Both the position numbers and the translations under genes were made by a program. From Dehalococcoidia bacterium (GTDB taxonomy: Bacteria > Chloroflexota > Dehalococcoidia > UBA2979), in NCBI GenBank assembly GCA_028279505.1, contig JANQNP010000117.1, forward strand, positions 1-33,226: a stretch of DNA of 33,226 bases, written 5' to 3'. Under the pieces are notes generated by a model. The model ran no database searches. It saw only the letters and a program-made list of their open reading frames with translations, and was not told where the DNA came from. Shown piece by piece: positions 22,538 through 30,962 of this stretch; the stretch's first letter is position 1; each line of letters begins with the position of its first letter.

Positions 22538-23054
22538 TTTCGTGTCCTTCCTCGAAGGCCTCGCCGTCGCGGAGCCCGCGCGCCATCCGGATCGCGCTCG
22601 CCGCGGTCAGCTTGCCGACCACGCGACGCGAGTGCTCCATCGGCCGCTCAACCCAGACCATCGGAGCCTGCTCGCAGGCGCCGTTGCACTGCCCGTTGAC
22701 CACCTCGACGCGGCCATCCTCGGTGCGGTCGCCCAGCTCCTCGAGGCCCAGCGTCGCGAGCATCGCGTCGCGGATCCCGTTCGCGTTCTCTAGACGGCAG
22801 GCGGGGCCGGAGCACCAGCGGATCGTGGTCTGCGGCGGCGGCTCCAGGCGGTATTCGTCGTAGAACGAGGCGGCGCCGTAGACGTGCGCCGGGAACATCT
22901 CCAGCTGCTCCGCGATCACCTCGAGGGCTTCGCGCGAGATGTAGCCGTAGCGATGCTGTACGCGGTGGAGCGCCGCCATCAGCTTGCCGTCGTTCGGTTT
23001 GAAATCGGCAACCAGCGCGCGCAGTTCCGCGCGCGCCTCGGTCTCCAGTGGCAT
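22527..23054 (-). CDS. nuoE: NuoE/FdsG-like [2Fe-2S] subunit
   Basis: A 175-residue thioredoxin-fold subunit. The N-terminal helical part (LHRVQHRYGYISREALEVIA and HVYGAASFYDEYRL) is typical of the NuoE family. The cluster ligands are C-x4-C in WCSGPACRL and C-x3-C in GQCNGACEQAPM, all four present. It passes electrons from the FMN of the partner subunit. GAGGAT 6 nt before the ATG is a good ribosome binding site, and a strong promoter lies 50 bp upstream. Only these two subunits are present here, so the module may serve a formate dehydrogenase, hydrogenase or transhydrogenase-type complex encoded elsewhere rather than classical complex I. Confidence 0.92.
   Translation of the reverse strand: MPLETEARAELRALVADFKPNDGKLMAALHRVQHRYGYISREALEVIAEQLEMFPAHVYGAASFYDEYRLEPPPQTTIRWCSGPACRLENANGIRDAMLATLGLEELGDRTEDGRVEVVNGQCNGACEQAPMVWVERPMEHSRRVVGKLTAASAIRMARGLRDGEAFEEGHETVF
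22535..22552 (-). promoter_or_regulatory. ribosome binding site supporting a CTG start for nuoF
   Basis: On the minus strand AGGAAGGA (22552-22545) is followed by 7 nt and CTG (22537-22535), inside the last codons of nuoE. The nuoF frame is +1 relative to nuoE and contains no canonical start codon from there down to GTG 22171. Confidence 0.5.
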
Positions 23055-23105
23055 ACGAGATCCTCGTTCAGCTCGTGTTCGTGCACGAATTCACGGGCTA
23101 CCGGA

Positions 23106-23134
23106 ACTATAGGGAGGCGCTGCCGAGCGTTCAA
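23106..23134 (-). promoter_or_regulatory. sigma70-type promoter of nuoEF
   Basis: On the minus strand the -35 TTGAAC (23134-23129), a spacer of exactly 17 bp and the -10 TATAGT (23111-23106). Transcription would start near 23099, about 45 nt before the nuoE ATG. This is the clearest consensus promoter in the window. Confidence 0.72.
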
Positions 23135-23180
23135 GGAAACGGTACGACCAGGTGCGCCGATTCGGCGCCCTCGAGGCCAA

Positions 23181-24530
23181 TCAGGACTCGCTGGCCTCGC
23201 TGGCCTCGCGGTCGAGACGAGCGAGGCGCGCGACGCGGCGGCCCATGCGGATCGAGTAGTTCTGCCCGCGGTCTTCGGGGTAGATCTGCGTCGTGTTCGC
23301 CAGGTACAGGCCCGTCACCGGCGTCCGATGCGGCGCGATCGAGTCGTGGTAGCGGTGGTGCACGACCGGCTGGCCGGCGCGATCCACGAACAGCCAGCGA
23401 TCCGTGACCCACGAGCGGTCGAAGTCCGGGTTGATGCGCCGGAGGTACGGCTCGTACCGCTCGAAGACCCCGTCCGCGTCGAGGTCGATGATCGGATCGT
23501 TCGGGTCGGTGTAGTTCGACAGGTAGACAACGTGCTTGCCGCCGTACCGGTCGGCGGGGATGAAGTTCGTCTGCTCCACCGCGACCACGAACGGGCAGTC
23601 ATCGTCCGTCATCGTCAGCCAGTAGTGCTCCGACAGCGGCCGATCGAGCGCCAGCACGAGCACGCTCGCCCACTGGTACTGCTGCGCGTCGATCATCGAG
23701 GCGTATGTCGCATCGAGGTCAGCCAGCTCCGGCAGCATCCGCTGGAAGATCCCCGAGGGCACGGTCGCGATCACGGCATCCGCGTCAACGCGCTCCGTCC
23801 CGGCGTCGGACCGCAGCTCCACGCCGGTGACGCGACCCCGCTCGACGCAGATTCGCTGCACGGGCACACTCGGCGCCACCGATCCGCCCTGCGCGACGAT
23901 CGCGTCGGCGAGCGCATCGATCAGCCGTCCAAACGACCCATCGAGGTACCCGAGCTGCTCGCGCGCGAAGAGCCCGCCCTCGCGAGACGCGAAGCGCAGG
24001 TAGATCTTCCCCCAGAACCAGGTCATGGCGATGTCGTCCGCGTACGGCCCGAACTTCGCCCGCAGCAGCGGACCCCACACCCGCTCGTAGCCCTCGCGAC
24101 CGACGCGCGAGGTGATCCACTCGCTCGCGCGAACGCCCTCGTACTGTTGCCAGTCCGAGGTGCGGCGCAGCCACACAGCGGCGAGACCGAGGCGGATCCT
24201 CGTCAGGAACGAGACGCGGTCGAAGCGGAGCAGATCGATCGGACCGATGAACGGATAGTTTCGATTCGCCGCGTTCATCGCCCCCTTCGAGTCGATCCAC
24301 TGGAGGTCATCGCCCAGCCCGAGCCCCTCGATCAGCGCGATGATCTCGGTGTCGGAGCGGAACAGGTGGTGATAGAAGCTCTCGATCCGGCCGCCGCCGA
24401 TCTCGAATGTGCGCACCTGCCCCCCGAGCAGCGGCCCGGCCTCGAACAGCGCAACGTCATGACCGTGCTTCGTCAGGTCATGGGCCGCCGCGAGGCCGGC
24501 CACACCACCACCGATCACCACCGTCTTCAT
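23181..24530 (-). CDS. FAD-dependent oxidoreductase (protoporphyrinogen oxidase/amine oxidase-like)
   Basis: A 449-residue NAD(P)/FAD oxidoreductase. The dinucleotide motif is MKTVVIGGGVAGLAAAHDL at the very N-terminus, followed by ALFEAGPLLGGQVRTFEIGG. The C-terminal FAD segment is PVTGLYLANTTQIYPEDRGQ. Middle features such as ESFYHHLFRSDTEIIALIE and YLDGSFGRLIDALADAI resemble the HemY/phytoene-desaturase-like branch often found beside glycosyltransferase genes in Chloroflexi. The substrate is unknown. The start is the ATG at 24530 (GAGGAT 6 nt upstream); the longer frame to 24581 overlaps the previous gene. Last gene of the ftsY-led chain. Its C-terminal tail (EASEASES) contains a 9-bp tandem duplication. 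Confidence 0.85.
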   Translation of the reverse strand: MKTVVIGGGVAGLAAAHDLTKHGHDVALFEAGPLLGGQVRTFEIGGGRIESFYHHLFRSDTEIIALIEGLGLGDDLQWIDSKGAMNAANRNYPFIGPIDLLRFDRVSFLTRIRLGLAAVWLRRTSDWQQYEGVRASEWITSRVGREGYERVWGPLLRAKFGPYADDIAMTWFWGKIYLRFASREGGLFAREQLGYLDGSFGRLIDALADAIVAQGGSVAPSVPVQRICVERGRVTGVELRSDAGTERVDADAVIATVPSGIFQRMLPELADLDATYASMIDAQQYQWASVLVLALDRPLSEHYWLTMTDDDCPFVVAVEQTNFIPADRYGGKHVVYLSNYTDPNDPIIDLDADGVFERYEPYLRRINPDFDRSWVTDRWLFVDRAGQPVVHHRYHDSIAPHRTPVTGLYLANTTQIYPEDRGQNYSIRMGRRVARLARLDREASEASES

Positions 24531-24540
24531 CTGGCGATCC

Positions 24541-25614
24541 TCATCGTGAAGCCTCGACGACCTCGGGCGACGGCAGCGCACGCTCCGGGTTCGCGAGCAC
24601 GGCCGGCCCGAGATGACGTTGCCAGAGGAGCGCGAGCCCGGCGAGCACCACCGGGATCAGGATCAGCATGTGAAGCGCGATCGCGTACGCGGTGCCCGTC
24701 GCCGTCGCGACGCCGAAGACCACCAGTACCTCTCGCGCGAAGAACTCGAACGGGCCGACCCCGCCCGCCGTGCTCGGCGCAGCGATCGCGAGGTTCGCGG
24801 CGCCCGCGACGCCGAGGTAGAGCCACGGATCGAGGCCGAGACCGAACGCCTCGCCAATGAACCAGTAGGCCGTCGCTTCGAGCCCCCACGAGAGCGCGGT
24901 CGTGCCGATCACCAGCGCCCAGCCGTCGAGACCGCGGAGCTGCCCCAACCCACCGAGGAAGCTGCCTAACCACTGCCGCGCGCGGACGCGGAACCGCAGC
25001 GGCACGAAACGCAGCAGCCGCACGATCCGCGCGGACGAGTACTCCGGCGCCGCGCTGATCCAGGCGAGGATCGCCGTGAGCGCGAGGAAGCCCACGCTCG
25101 CAATCAGCGCCAGCACCTGCAACGTGTCGTTGCTCCCGGCCGTCGCGAGCGCGATCCCGAGGAACAGCGCAAGCACGAGGCCGTCGAACACCCGCTCGAC
25201 GACGATCGTGCCGAGGACCAGCATCCGCGCCGACCCCGTCGATCGCTCGACCAGCACCGCCCGGACGATCTCGCCGGCACGGATCGGCAGCAGGTTGTTC
25301 GCCGCATACCCGATCACCACCAATGACGTGGCCTCGGACGCCTCAAGGTCCACGGCCGGGCGGAGGATGATCCGCCAACGAAGCGCCCGCACCCACAGCG
25401 CCGCCGCGAACGGTAGCGCGGCCGCGACGACCCAGCCCCACTCGACCCCTCGGAAGGCGTCGGCGACCTCGTCGAGGTCGACCTGTCGCAACAGCAGCGC
25501 GAGGAAGAACGCGCTCCCCGCGATGCCGATCGCGCCGCGGACCAGCATGCGTCGGGCGTTGCTGCCGGAAGTGCCCGCCGCCGGTACGTGTTCGTCGGGT
25601 CGTTCGAGGGTCAC
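24541..25614 (-). CDS. flippase-like (LPG synthase TM / UPF0104) membrane protein
   Basis: A 357-residue membrane protein with about seven or eight helices. Recognisable family parts are WGWVVAAALPFAAALWVRALRWRIIL and the signature SLVVIGYAANNLLPIRAGEI followed by RAVLV. VLGTIVVERVFDGLVLAL comes next, and later AIAAPSTAGGVGPFEF. These belong to the lysylphosphatidylglycerol-synthase transmembrane/AglD-like family, whose members act in lipid or lipid-linked sugar transfer. The GTG start overlaps the TGA stop of the preceding gene (GTGA), so it is translated by coupling. It lies 10 bp ahead of the oxidoreductase gene. A role in moving lipid-linked intermediates across the membrane is inferred. 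Confidence 0.87.
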   Translation of the reverse strand: MTLERPDEHVPAAGTSGSNARRMLVRGAIGIAGSAFFLALLLRQVDLDEVADAFRGVEWGWVVAAALPFAAALWVRALRWRIILRPAVDLEASEATSLVVIGYAANNLLPIRAGEIVRAVLVERSTGSARMLVLGTIVVERVFDGLVLALFLGIALATAGSNDTLQVLALIASVGFLALTAILAWISAAPEYSSARIVRLLRFVPLRFRVRARQWLGSFLGGLGQLRGLDGWALVIGTTALSWGLEATAYWFIGEAFGLGLDPWLYLGVAGAANLAIAAPSTAGGVGPFEFFAREVLVVFGVATATGTAYAIALHMLILIPVVLAGLALLWQRHLGPAVLANPERALPSPEVVEASR

Positions 25615-27581
25615 TCGGGGAACAGTACTTCACCGTCGAGCGAGCCCAGCGTGGACTCGTCGACGCGATCGAGCGTGAAGCTCCACCAATCCGCGAGCAG
25701 CGAGCCGTCGAGGACGCCCGACCACAGGAATCCCGGCGAGGTCTGGCGATAGCCCGACTCAGGGAACCACCAGCGGTGCCGGTACCGGATCGGCTCCTGG
25801 TAGTCGAAGCGAAGCGGGTCCGTCGGTGTGATCGCGTTGAGCGTCGTCACGAGGATGGCGCCCTCCGGCAGCGAGCCGTCGCGGAACGTCTCCTGGGCGG
25901 CGTAGTTCACCTCCAGATGCCGCAGGTACCACGCCCATGGCCAGGTCAGCGACGCCGACGTGTCGACGTAGATCGGAAGCTGCGACCCGTCAGGGGTGTC
26001 GTACGCAGCCTGCTCGATCTGCTCCGCGAGGACGGGTACCTCGGGCGTGGTCTGTGTGTACACCAGCGGCTCGAGCGGCGTGTCCGGGTGGTCGAACGAA
26101 AGCGTGATGCCGGTGCGGAGCGTCAGCGCGAACACGAGCAGCACCACGGAGGCGGCGGCGCCGGCGCCGGCCCACGCGACGATCGGCGCGCGACGATCCC
26201 AGAGTGCAGCGGCCCACGCGGGCAGCAGCTTGCCGGCGACGTAGCCTGCGAGGAAAGCGAGCGGCAGCGCTAGGTGCACCGTCAACCAGGGCATCTTCTC
26301 GCCGGCGATCGTGAGCGCGAGCAGCGTGAAGGCGAACCACCACACGAGGAGCGCGGCGAACCGGTCGCGTCGCCACAGCAGCCAAACCCCACCGATCACA
26401 GCCGGAACGAGCGTCAGCAGCTCGTAGATCGGCAGCATCATGAAGTAGTAGAAGCGCGGCTGGTTGCCGCGATTCACCTCCTGCTGAGCGACCCAGTAGT
26501 CCAGCGAATCCCAGAAGCCGCTGGCGAACCCCTCCATGTTGGTGAAGCCGGTCGTGAACAGCGGCAGGTAGATGGCGTAGAAGACGGCCGCCGCGAGCCC
26601 CCAGCGACGCCAGTCCCACGCGAGGCCCACCGCGGAGCCGCCGAGGACGAGCACCGTCACCATCACCGCCCCGAGCGCGATCTCGCTGTCGCCCGTGAGT
26701 TCGGTGCTCACGATCCCGATCGGGATCTGCACAGCCGCCGCGAGCTGCGAGGCGGTGAGCGTGCCCACCAGCACCATCAGGTCGACCTCGCGAGGGCGCT
26801 CGGTCCAGCCCCAGCGCTCGCGCCAGTTGACGATCAGCGGCCACACCGCCGCGATCAGCCAGGCCACCGGCATCAGCGCGACCGCGCGCGCGAAGGAGCG
26901 AATCGCGGCGACACGACCTCGGGTCTCCGGCTCCTCGACAACCTCCGGCGCCGGCGCAGGTCGCATCGAGGCGAGTCGGAACGCCAGCACCGCGCTCAGG
27001 TAAAGGAGCAGCAGCGCGGCGGTCAGGTACGCGGTTTCCTTCGTCGTGAACGAGAGCGCGAGCGTCCCGGCCAGGAGCAAGAGCCAGCGTAGCCGCCCGT
27101 CGTCGCGGTAGCGCCAGACCGCGGTGATGAGGAGCACGGTCCAGACCGCGACGAAGATGTCGTTGCGCGCGAAGCGGGAGAAGTACAACAGCGACGGCGA
27201 CACCACGAGGAACAGCGACGCCGCAACGACCCCGACGCTCCCGAGCCAGCGGCGCAGCAGCAGCGGCGTTGCCACCAGCGCCGTGCCAAAGAGCGCGGCG
27301 GGAAGCCGCGACACCGCCTCGGAGTCGCCGAACGCGGTGAAGAAGCCGGCGATCACGTGGAACTGGAACGGGCCGTGCATCAGCGGGTCGTGGCGGTAGC
27401 CGCGACCGTCGGTCAGGTACCAGGAGAACGTCGCGTGCAGCGACTCGTCGTGGTGCATCGCGCGCACCCCGAGGTCCACGACGTGCAGCACCAGCGCCAC
27501 CAGCACGAGGGCGGCAACGATCCACACCACCCGATCGAAGCGTCGGAACGTGCGGCTGGTCGGCGGCGAGAGGTCGCTCAC
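25611..27581 (-). CDS. TIGR03663-type GT-C-like membrane protein
   Basis: A 656-residue polytopic protein. After the first helix (VVWIVAALVLVALVLHVVDL) comes GVRAMHHDESLHA, the Asp-Glu motif of GT-C glycosyltransferases in the first external loop, then DPLMHGPFQFHVIA. About ten further helices follow, and a soluble C-terminal part from about residue 495 with a regular end (PLRFDYQEPIRYRHRWWFPE). This fits the TIGR03663/PMT-like family found in Archaea and Chloroflexi, which occurs together with DUF2298 proteins. It probably transfers a sugar from a polyprenyl-phosphate carrier on the outer face. The GTG start overlaps the DUF2298 stop by 4 bp and its own stop overlaps the flippase start by 4 bp. 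Confidence 0.85.
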   Translation of the reverse strand: MSDLSPPTSRTFRRFDRVVWIVAALVLVALVLHVVDLGVRAMHHDESLHATFSWYLTDGRGYRHDPLMHGPFQFHVIAGFFTAFGDSEAVSRLPAALFGTALVATPLLLRRWLGSVGVVAASLFLVVSPSLLYFSRFARNDIFVAVWTVLLITAVWRYRDDGRLRWLLLLAGTLALSFTTKETAYLTAALLLLYLSAVLAFRLASMRPAPAPEVVEEPETRGRVAAIRSFARAVALMPVAWLIAAVWPLIVNWRERWGWTERPREVDLMVLVGTLTASQLAAAVQIPIGIVSTELTGDSEIALGAVMVTVLVLGGSAVGLAWDWRRWGLAAAVFYAIYLPLFTTGFTNMEGFASGFWDSLDYWVAQQEVNRGNQPRFYYFMMLPIYELLTLVPAVIGGVWLLWRRDRFAALLVWWFAFTLLALTIAGEKMPWLTVHLALPLAFLAGYVAGKLLPAWAAALWDRRAPIVAWAGAGAAASVVLLVFALTLRTGITLSFDHPDTPLEPLVYTQTTPEVPVLAEQIEQAAYDTPDGSQLPIYVDTSASLTWPWAWYLRHLEVNYAAQETFRDGSLPEGAILVTTLNAITPTDPLRFDYQEPIRYRHRWWFPESGYRQTSPGFLWSGVLDGSLLADWWSFTLDRVDESTLGSLDGEVLFPE

Positions 27582-29839
27582 GAGGCCGCCACCGCCTCAG
27601 CGGGAGCGGGCACGGCGAAGATCACAGCACCAGTCCCCTCCCACGCGATCTCCCAGCCGGCGAATCGCTCGGCCGCATCCTGCCCAAACTGGGTACGTTC
27701 CTCGCGCCCCACGTAGACGTGCGTCACACCGAACCCCGAGGCGAGTTGCTCCGACAGGGCGTCCGCACCCAGCGTATAGATCTGCTCCACCGCTTCGCGT
27801 CGCCCCGAGAGCGGCGCCTCGGGGCCGCGCCACTGCCGCTGATGGCTCGGCCAGTTGAGCACCGTCGGCACCCCGCTCGCGGCCGCGAGGTACCCGCCCG
27901 ATCCGTACGCGTCACCGACCGCCTGCAGCAGTACGTGTCGCTCTGGGTCCAACTCGGTCTGCGCGAACTCAATCGCGCCAGCCAGTCCGGGGTTCGACTG
28001 ATCGAGGTAGATCAACGCATCGAGGCCGGTCGGCTGGCCCTCGTTGCCCCGACTCAGCGCCATCGCTGGCGCGTAGACGAACGCGCCGAGGTACACGAGG
28101 GCCCCCGCGGCGACGACCACCGCGGCGGCGCCGCCGGACGGCGCGCGAAGCTGTGCCCCGACGCCGGTCCAGTCGACACGATCGAGCACCATCGCGAACG
28201 CTACGGCGCCCGCGAGCGCGATCACGGTCCAGAGGTGGTACCAGAGCTTGAACACGGTGTTGAAGCGGCCGGCCGTGTCGGTCTCGATGTTGATCAGCTC
28301 GGTCGCGAGCATGACAACCGCCGCGCCGACGGCCAGTGCCAGCCACGCGGAGCGAGCGGCGTCACGCTCGCCCTCGGCGCGCACGATCGCGCCGGCGCCG
28401 ACACCCACGAGCAGGACCAGCACGACCAGCATGATCCAGCCCCACGACCGTTCGATCAGCGCCTCGGCATTCCCGCTCCCCACCTGCAGGACCGTCCACA
28501 CGGCGACCGCGAGGCTCGCGGCGAGCGCGCCAGCGAGCGCCGCGCGGCGCGTGCCGCCCGCACGCAACGCGACGACGCCGAGGACGAGTGGCAGCAACGG
28601 CACCAGCCAAACGAGCAGCCAGTTCGCCGGGTCGGACGCGTCGAGGGCGACCAGCTCCACCGCTCGCGAGGTCGTATCGAGGTTGGCGATGAACGGCGCC
28701 GCGAGGAGCAAGGCGGCACCGACGGGAAGCGCGAGGTAGCGAGCGGCGTTGAACACGGAGAGCGCCCAGCCCCAACCGACGCGCCGGAACGCGACAAACG
28801 CCGCGCCGAACCAGAGCGGGCCGAAGGTGAGCACGTCCCAGCTGTTGGTCATGAACAGCGCAGCGAAGACCGCGCCGGCGAGCAAGAGTCGCTCAGGCCT
28901 CGAGATCCACGATCGCCAGGTCAACGGTGTCTGGCCCTGGAACGTCGAGACGGTGATCGCGAGCGCGACGATCGAGATCGGCAGCGCGAGCACGTGGGCG
29001 TGCAGGTCGCCGAGGAGCAGCGAAAACGCGGGGAACTCCGTGATCGGTTGAGGGAAGACGCGCGTCGCGTCCCACCACCACCACCAGCTGTTCAGCAGCG
29101 ACGGCTCGCCGTCCGTCGTGAGGCGGCTGATGATGTCCCGGTGGCTCGCGAGCGGCGCGACCCACAGCAGCGCCAGCACGCCCGCGACCCCGGCGACCCA
29201 CGGTGTCGCGCGCCGGCGCACCTCGCTCAGCGCCAGCACGTCCCCCGCGAGGCCAAAGATCGCCGAGCCAGCCAGGGCGGCGACCATCGCGATCCCGAGG
29301 TTGAAGCCGATCTCCGGTCCGTTCGCCGAAAGCTGCCCGACGGTGTCGGTCGTAAGATGACCGAGGTGGTAGTACGAGACGTTCTCGCCGCTCAGCCAGG
29401 GATCCGGCGGCGGCAGTTCGTCCGCGCGGTGCACCGCGGTCAGCATCATCAGGTCCATCGGCTTCTCGGTCGCCGCAGCGTTGGGCGCCTGCGCCCGAGC
29501 CAGCGCCACGAGGGCAAACACCACGACGAAGACCGCCTCGCCACCGAGGATCAGCCGCCAGCGCCCAGCGATCTGCGACACGAGCTCCGGCCGCCGGATC
29601 GCGACGATCGCCGACACCGCCCACAGCCATCCGAGGATCAGCGCGACCGCGCCGAGACCGTACGGGATCGTGCCGTTCCAGCCGATCCACCACACCGCCA
29701 CCGACAGCAGCACGAGCGCCAGCGGTCGTGCGTAGAGCACGCCACGCGAGCGCAGCGTCGGGAACAACACGATGGCCGGGATCAGCCCGGCACCGCCGAT
29801 CGCCAGCGTTGCGAGGTACCAGCGAAGCGCCTCAGCCAT
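27578..29839 (-). CDS. DUF2298 (Chlor_Arch_YYY) membrane protein
   Basis: A 753-residue, highly hydrophobic protein with well over a dozen predicted helices. Diagnostic segments are SGENVSYYHLGHLTTDTVGQ (the YY-x-x-GH motif for which the family is named) and LLNSWWWWWDATRVF with five consecutive tryptophans. TEFPAFSLLLGDLHAHVLAL and LINIETDTAGRFNTVFKLWY are also diagnostic. The architecture resembles GT-C enzymes, with the GDLHAH motif as a candidate catalytic loop. The non-membrane C-terminus (from about residue 610) is like that of the neighbouring TIGR03663 protein. The function is not established for the family. It begins 14 bp after ftsY; no strong ribosome binding site is seen, so it may depend on coupling to ftsY translation. 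Confidence 0.9.
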   Translation of the reverse strand: MAEALRWYLATLAIGGAGLIPAIVLFPTLRSRGVLYARPLALVLLSVAVWWIGWNGTIPYGLGAVALILGWLWAVSAIVAIRRPELVSQIAGRWRLILGGEAVFVVVFALVALARAQAPNAAATEKPMDLMMLTAVHRADELPPPDPWLSGENVSYYHLGHLTTDTVGQLSANGPEIGFNLGIAMVAALAGSAIFGLAGDVLALSEVRRRATPWVAGVAGVLALLWVAPLASHRDIISRLTTDGEPSLLNSWWWWWDATRVFPQPITEFPAFSLLLGDLHAHVLALPISIVALAITVSTFQGQTPLTWRSWISRPERLLLAGAVFAALFMTNSWDVLTFGPLWFGAAFVAFRRVGWGWALSVFNAARYLALPVGAALLLAAPFIANLDTTSRAVELVALDASDPANWLLVWLVPLLPLVLGVVALRAGGTRRAALAGALAASLAVAVWTVLQVGSGNAEALIERSWGWIMLVVLVLLVGVGAGAIVRAEGERDAARSAWLALAVGAAVVMLATELINIETDTAGRFNTVFKLWYHLWTVIALAGAVAFAMVLDRVDWTGVGAQLRAPSGGAAAVVVAAGALVYLGAFVYAPAMALSRGNEGQPTGLDALIYLDQSNPGLAGAIEFAQTELDPERHVLLQAVGDAYGSGGYLAAASGVPTVLNWPSHQRQWRGPEAPLSGRREAVEQIYTLGADALSEQLASGFGVTHVYVGREERTQFGQDAAERFAGWEIAWEGTGAVIFAVPAPAEAVAAS

Positions 29840-29853
29840 CGAAGGGGAGCGGG

Positions 29854-30846
29854 CTAGTCGCCCGACGCTCCGGCGGTCTCCGGCTCGCGCTCGTCCACGT
29901 GACCGAGGAGCGCGTCAACGAACGCCTCGGGGTCGAACGGTGCGAGGTCGCCCGGCTCCTGCCCGACGCCGACGAACCGGACGGGCAGTCCGAACTCCTC
30001 GGCGATCGCGAACACGATGCCGCCGCGGGCCGAGCTATCGAGCTTGGTCAGCATCACGCTCGTAACCTCGACCGCCTCGGCGAACGCGCGCGCCTGCGAG
30101 AGGCCGTTCTGTCCTGTCGTCGCGTCGAGGACCAGTAGCACCTCGTCCGGACCGCGGTCCACGTGGCGCTCGATCACGCGTCGCACCTTGGACAGCTCGT
30201 CCATCAGGTTCTTCTTGCTCTGGAGGCGGCCGGCGGTGTCGATCAGGACGACGTCATGCCCGCGGGCTCGTGCCGCCTCGATGGTGTCGAACGCGATCGC
30301 GGCGGGGTCAGCACCCTGCTGGTGCGCGATCACCTCGAAGTCGAGCCGGCGACCCCAGTCCTGGAGCTGCTCGATCGCCGCGGCGCGGAAGGTATCGCCG
30401 GCGGCCGCGATCACCTTCCGACCCTGCTCCTGGTAGGCGTAGGCGAGGCGGCCGACCGCCGTGGTCTTGCCGCTCCCGTTCACCCCGACGATCAGCACCA
30501 CCCACGGGCGGTCCGGCTCCGACTCGCCCTCCTCGAGGGCCCACAGCCGTCCTCGCGACTCCTCGGATGGCGCGCGGAGGATGGCGACCAGCTCGTCTCG
30601 GAGCAGGGCGCGTACGTCTTCGGCACTGCTCGGGTTCTGGGCACGGACGCGGTCGAGGACCTCCATCGTCGTGGTTACGCCGGTGTCGGCGCCGATCAGC
30701 ACCTCCTCCAGCGACTCCCAGAGCTCCTCGGTGACGTCGGAGCCGCGGAACAGGTTGCCAACGCGGCCGAAGAACGACTGGCGGGTGCGCTCGAGGGCCT
30801 GGTCGGTGGCCTCGTCGCTCTCTTTGCTACGACCAAACAGCCTCAC
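29854..30846 (-). CDS. ftsY: signal recognition particle receptor FtsY
   Basis: A 330-residue SRP GTPase that docks ribosome-SRP complexes at the membrane. The N-terminal four-helix region (about 20-95) is followed by G1 GVNGSGKTT (121-129), DTFRAAAIEQL (about 151-161) and DTAGRLQSKKNLMDEL. LDATTGQNG, TKLDSSARGG and the closing VGVGQEPGDLAPFDPEAFVD complete the set. The long acidic A domain of E. coli is absent, as in many bacteria. The GTG start has GAGGGG about 7 nt upstream. It lies 116 bp after smc on the same strand (a common smc-ftsY order) and leads the membrane-glycan chain downstream. Confidence 0.96.
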   Translation of the reverse strand: MRLFGRSKESDEATDQALERTRQSFFGRVGNLFRGSDVTEELWESLEEVLIGADTGVTTTMEVLDRVRAQNPSSAEDVRALLRDELVAILRAPSEESRGRLWALEEGESEPDRPWVVLIVGVNGSGKTTAVGRLAYAYQEQGRKVIAAAGDTFRAAAIEQLQDWGRRLDFEVIAHQQGADPAAIAFDTIEAARARGHDVVLIDTAGRLQSKKNLMDELSKVRRVIERHVDRGPDEVLLVLDATTGQNGLSQARAFAEAVEVTSVMLTKLDSSARGGIVFAIAEEFGLPVRFVGVGQEPGDLAPFDPEAFVDALLGHVDEREPETAGASGD

Positions 30847-30931
30847 ACGCGTTCCCCTCGGATCGCCGGATCGGGCGTGCTGAACTACAGGGTGGGGTGT
30901 TTCCGATCGTACGGCGTGCGCGCGGTCACCA

Positions 30932-30953
30932 CCACGTCAAAACCCTGACGCGG
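30932..30953 (-). terminator. hairpin in the smc-ftsY gap
   Basis: On the minus strand CCGCGTCA (30953-30946) pairs with TGACGTGG (30939-30932), including one G-U, around the loop GGGTTT. It starts 9 nt after the smc stop. No U-tract follows, so it may only attenuate transcription into ftsY. The remainder of 30847-30931 holds the ftsY ribosome binding site but no clear promoter. Confidence 0.35.
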
Positions 30954-30962
30954 GCGTGGCCC

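Noticed and set aside
23188..23212. Short tandem CTGGCCTCG repeat
   Set aside because: Only two 9-bp copies within coding sequence (EASEASES tail); too short to be called a repeat element or CRISPR.
22884..24860. 658-codon plus-strand open frame
   Set aside because: Antisense to nuoE, the FAD oxidoreductase and part of the flippase gene; low-complexity basic composition and no domain.
27719..29857. 712-codon plus-strand open frame
   Set aside because: Antisense shadow of the DUF2298 gene. Its composition (Arg, Glu, Gln, His) is what GC-rich codon bias produces on the opposite strand.
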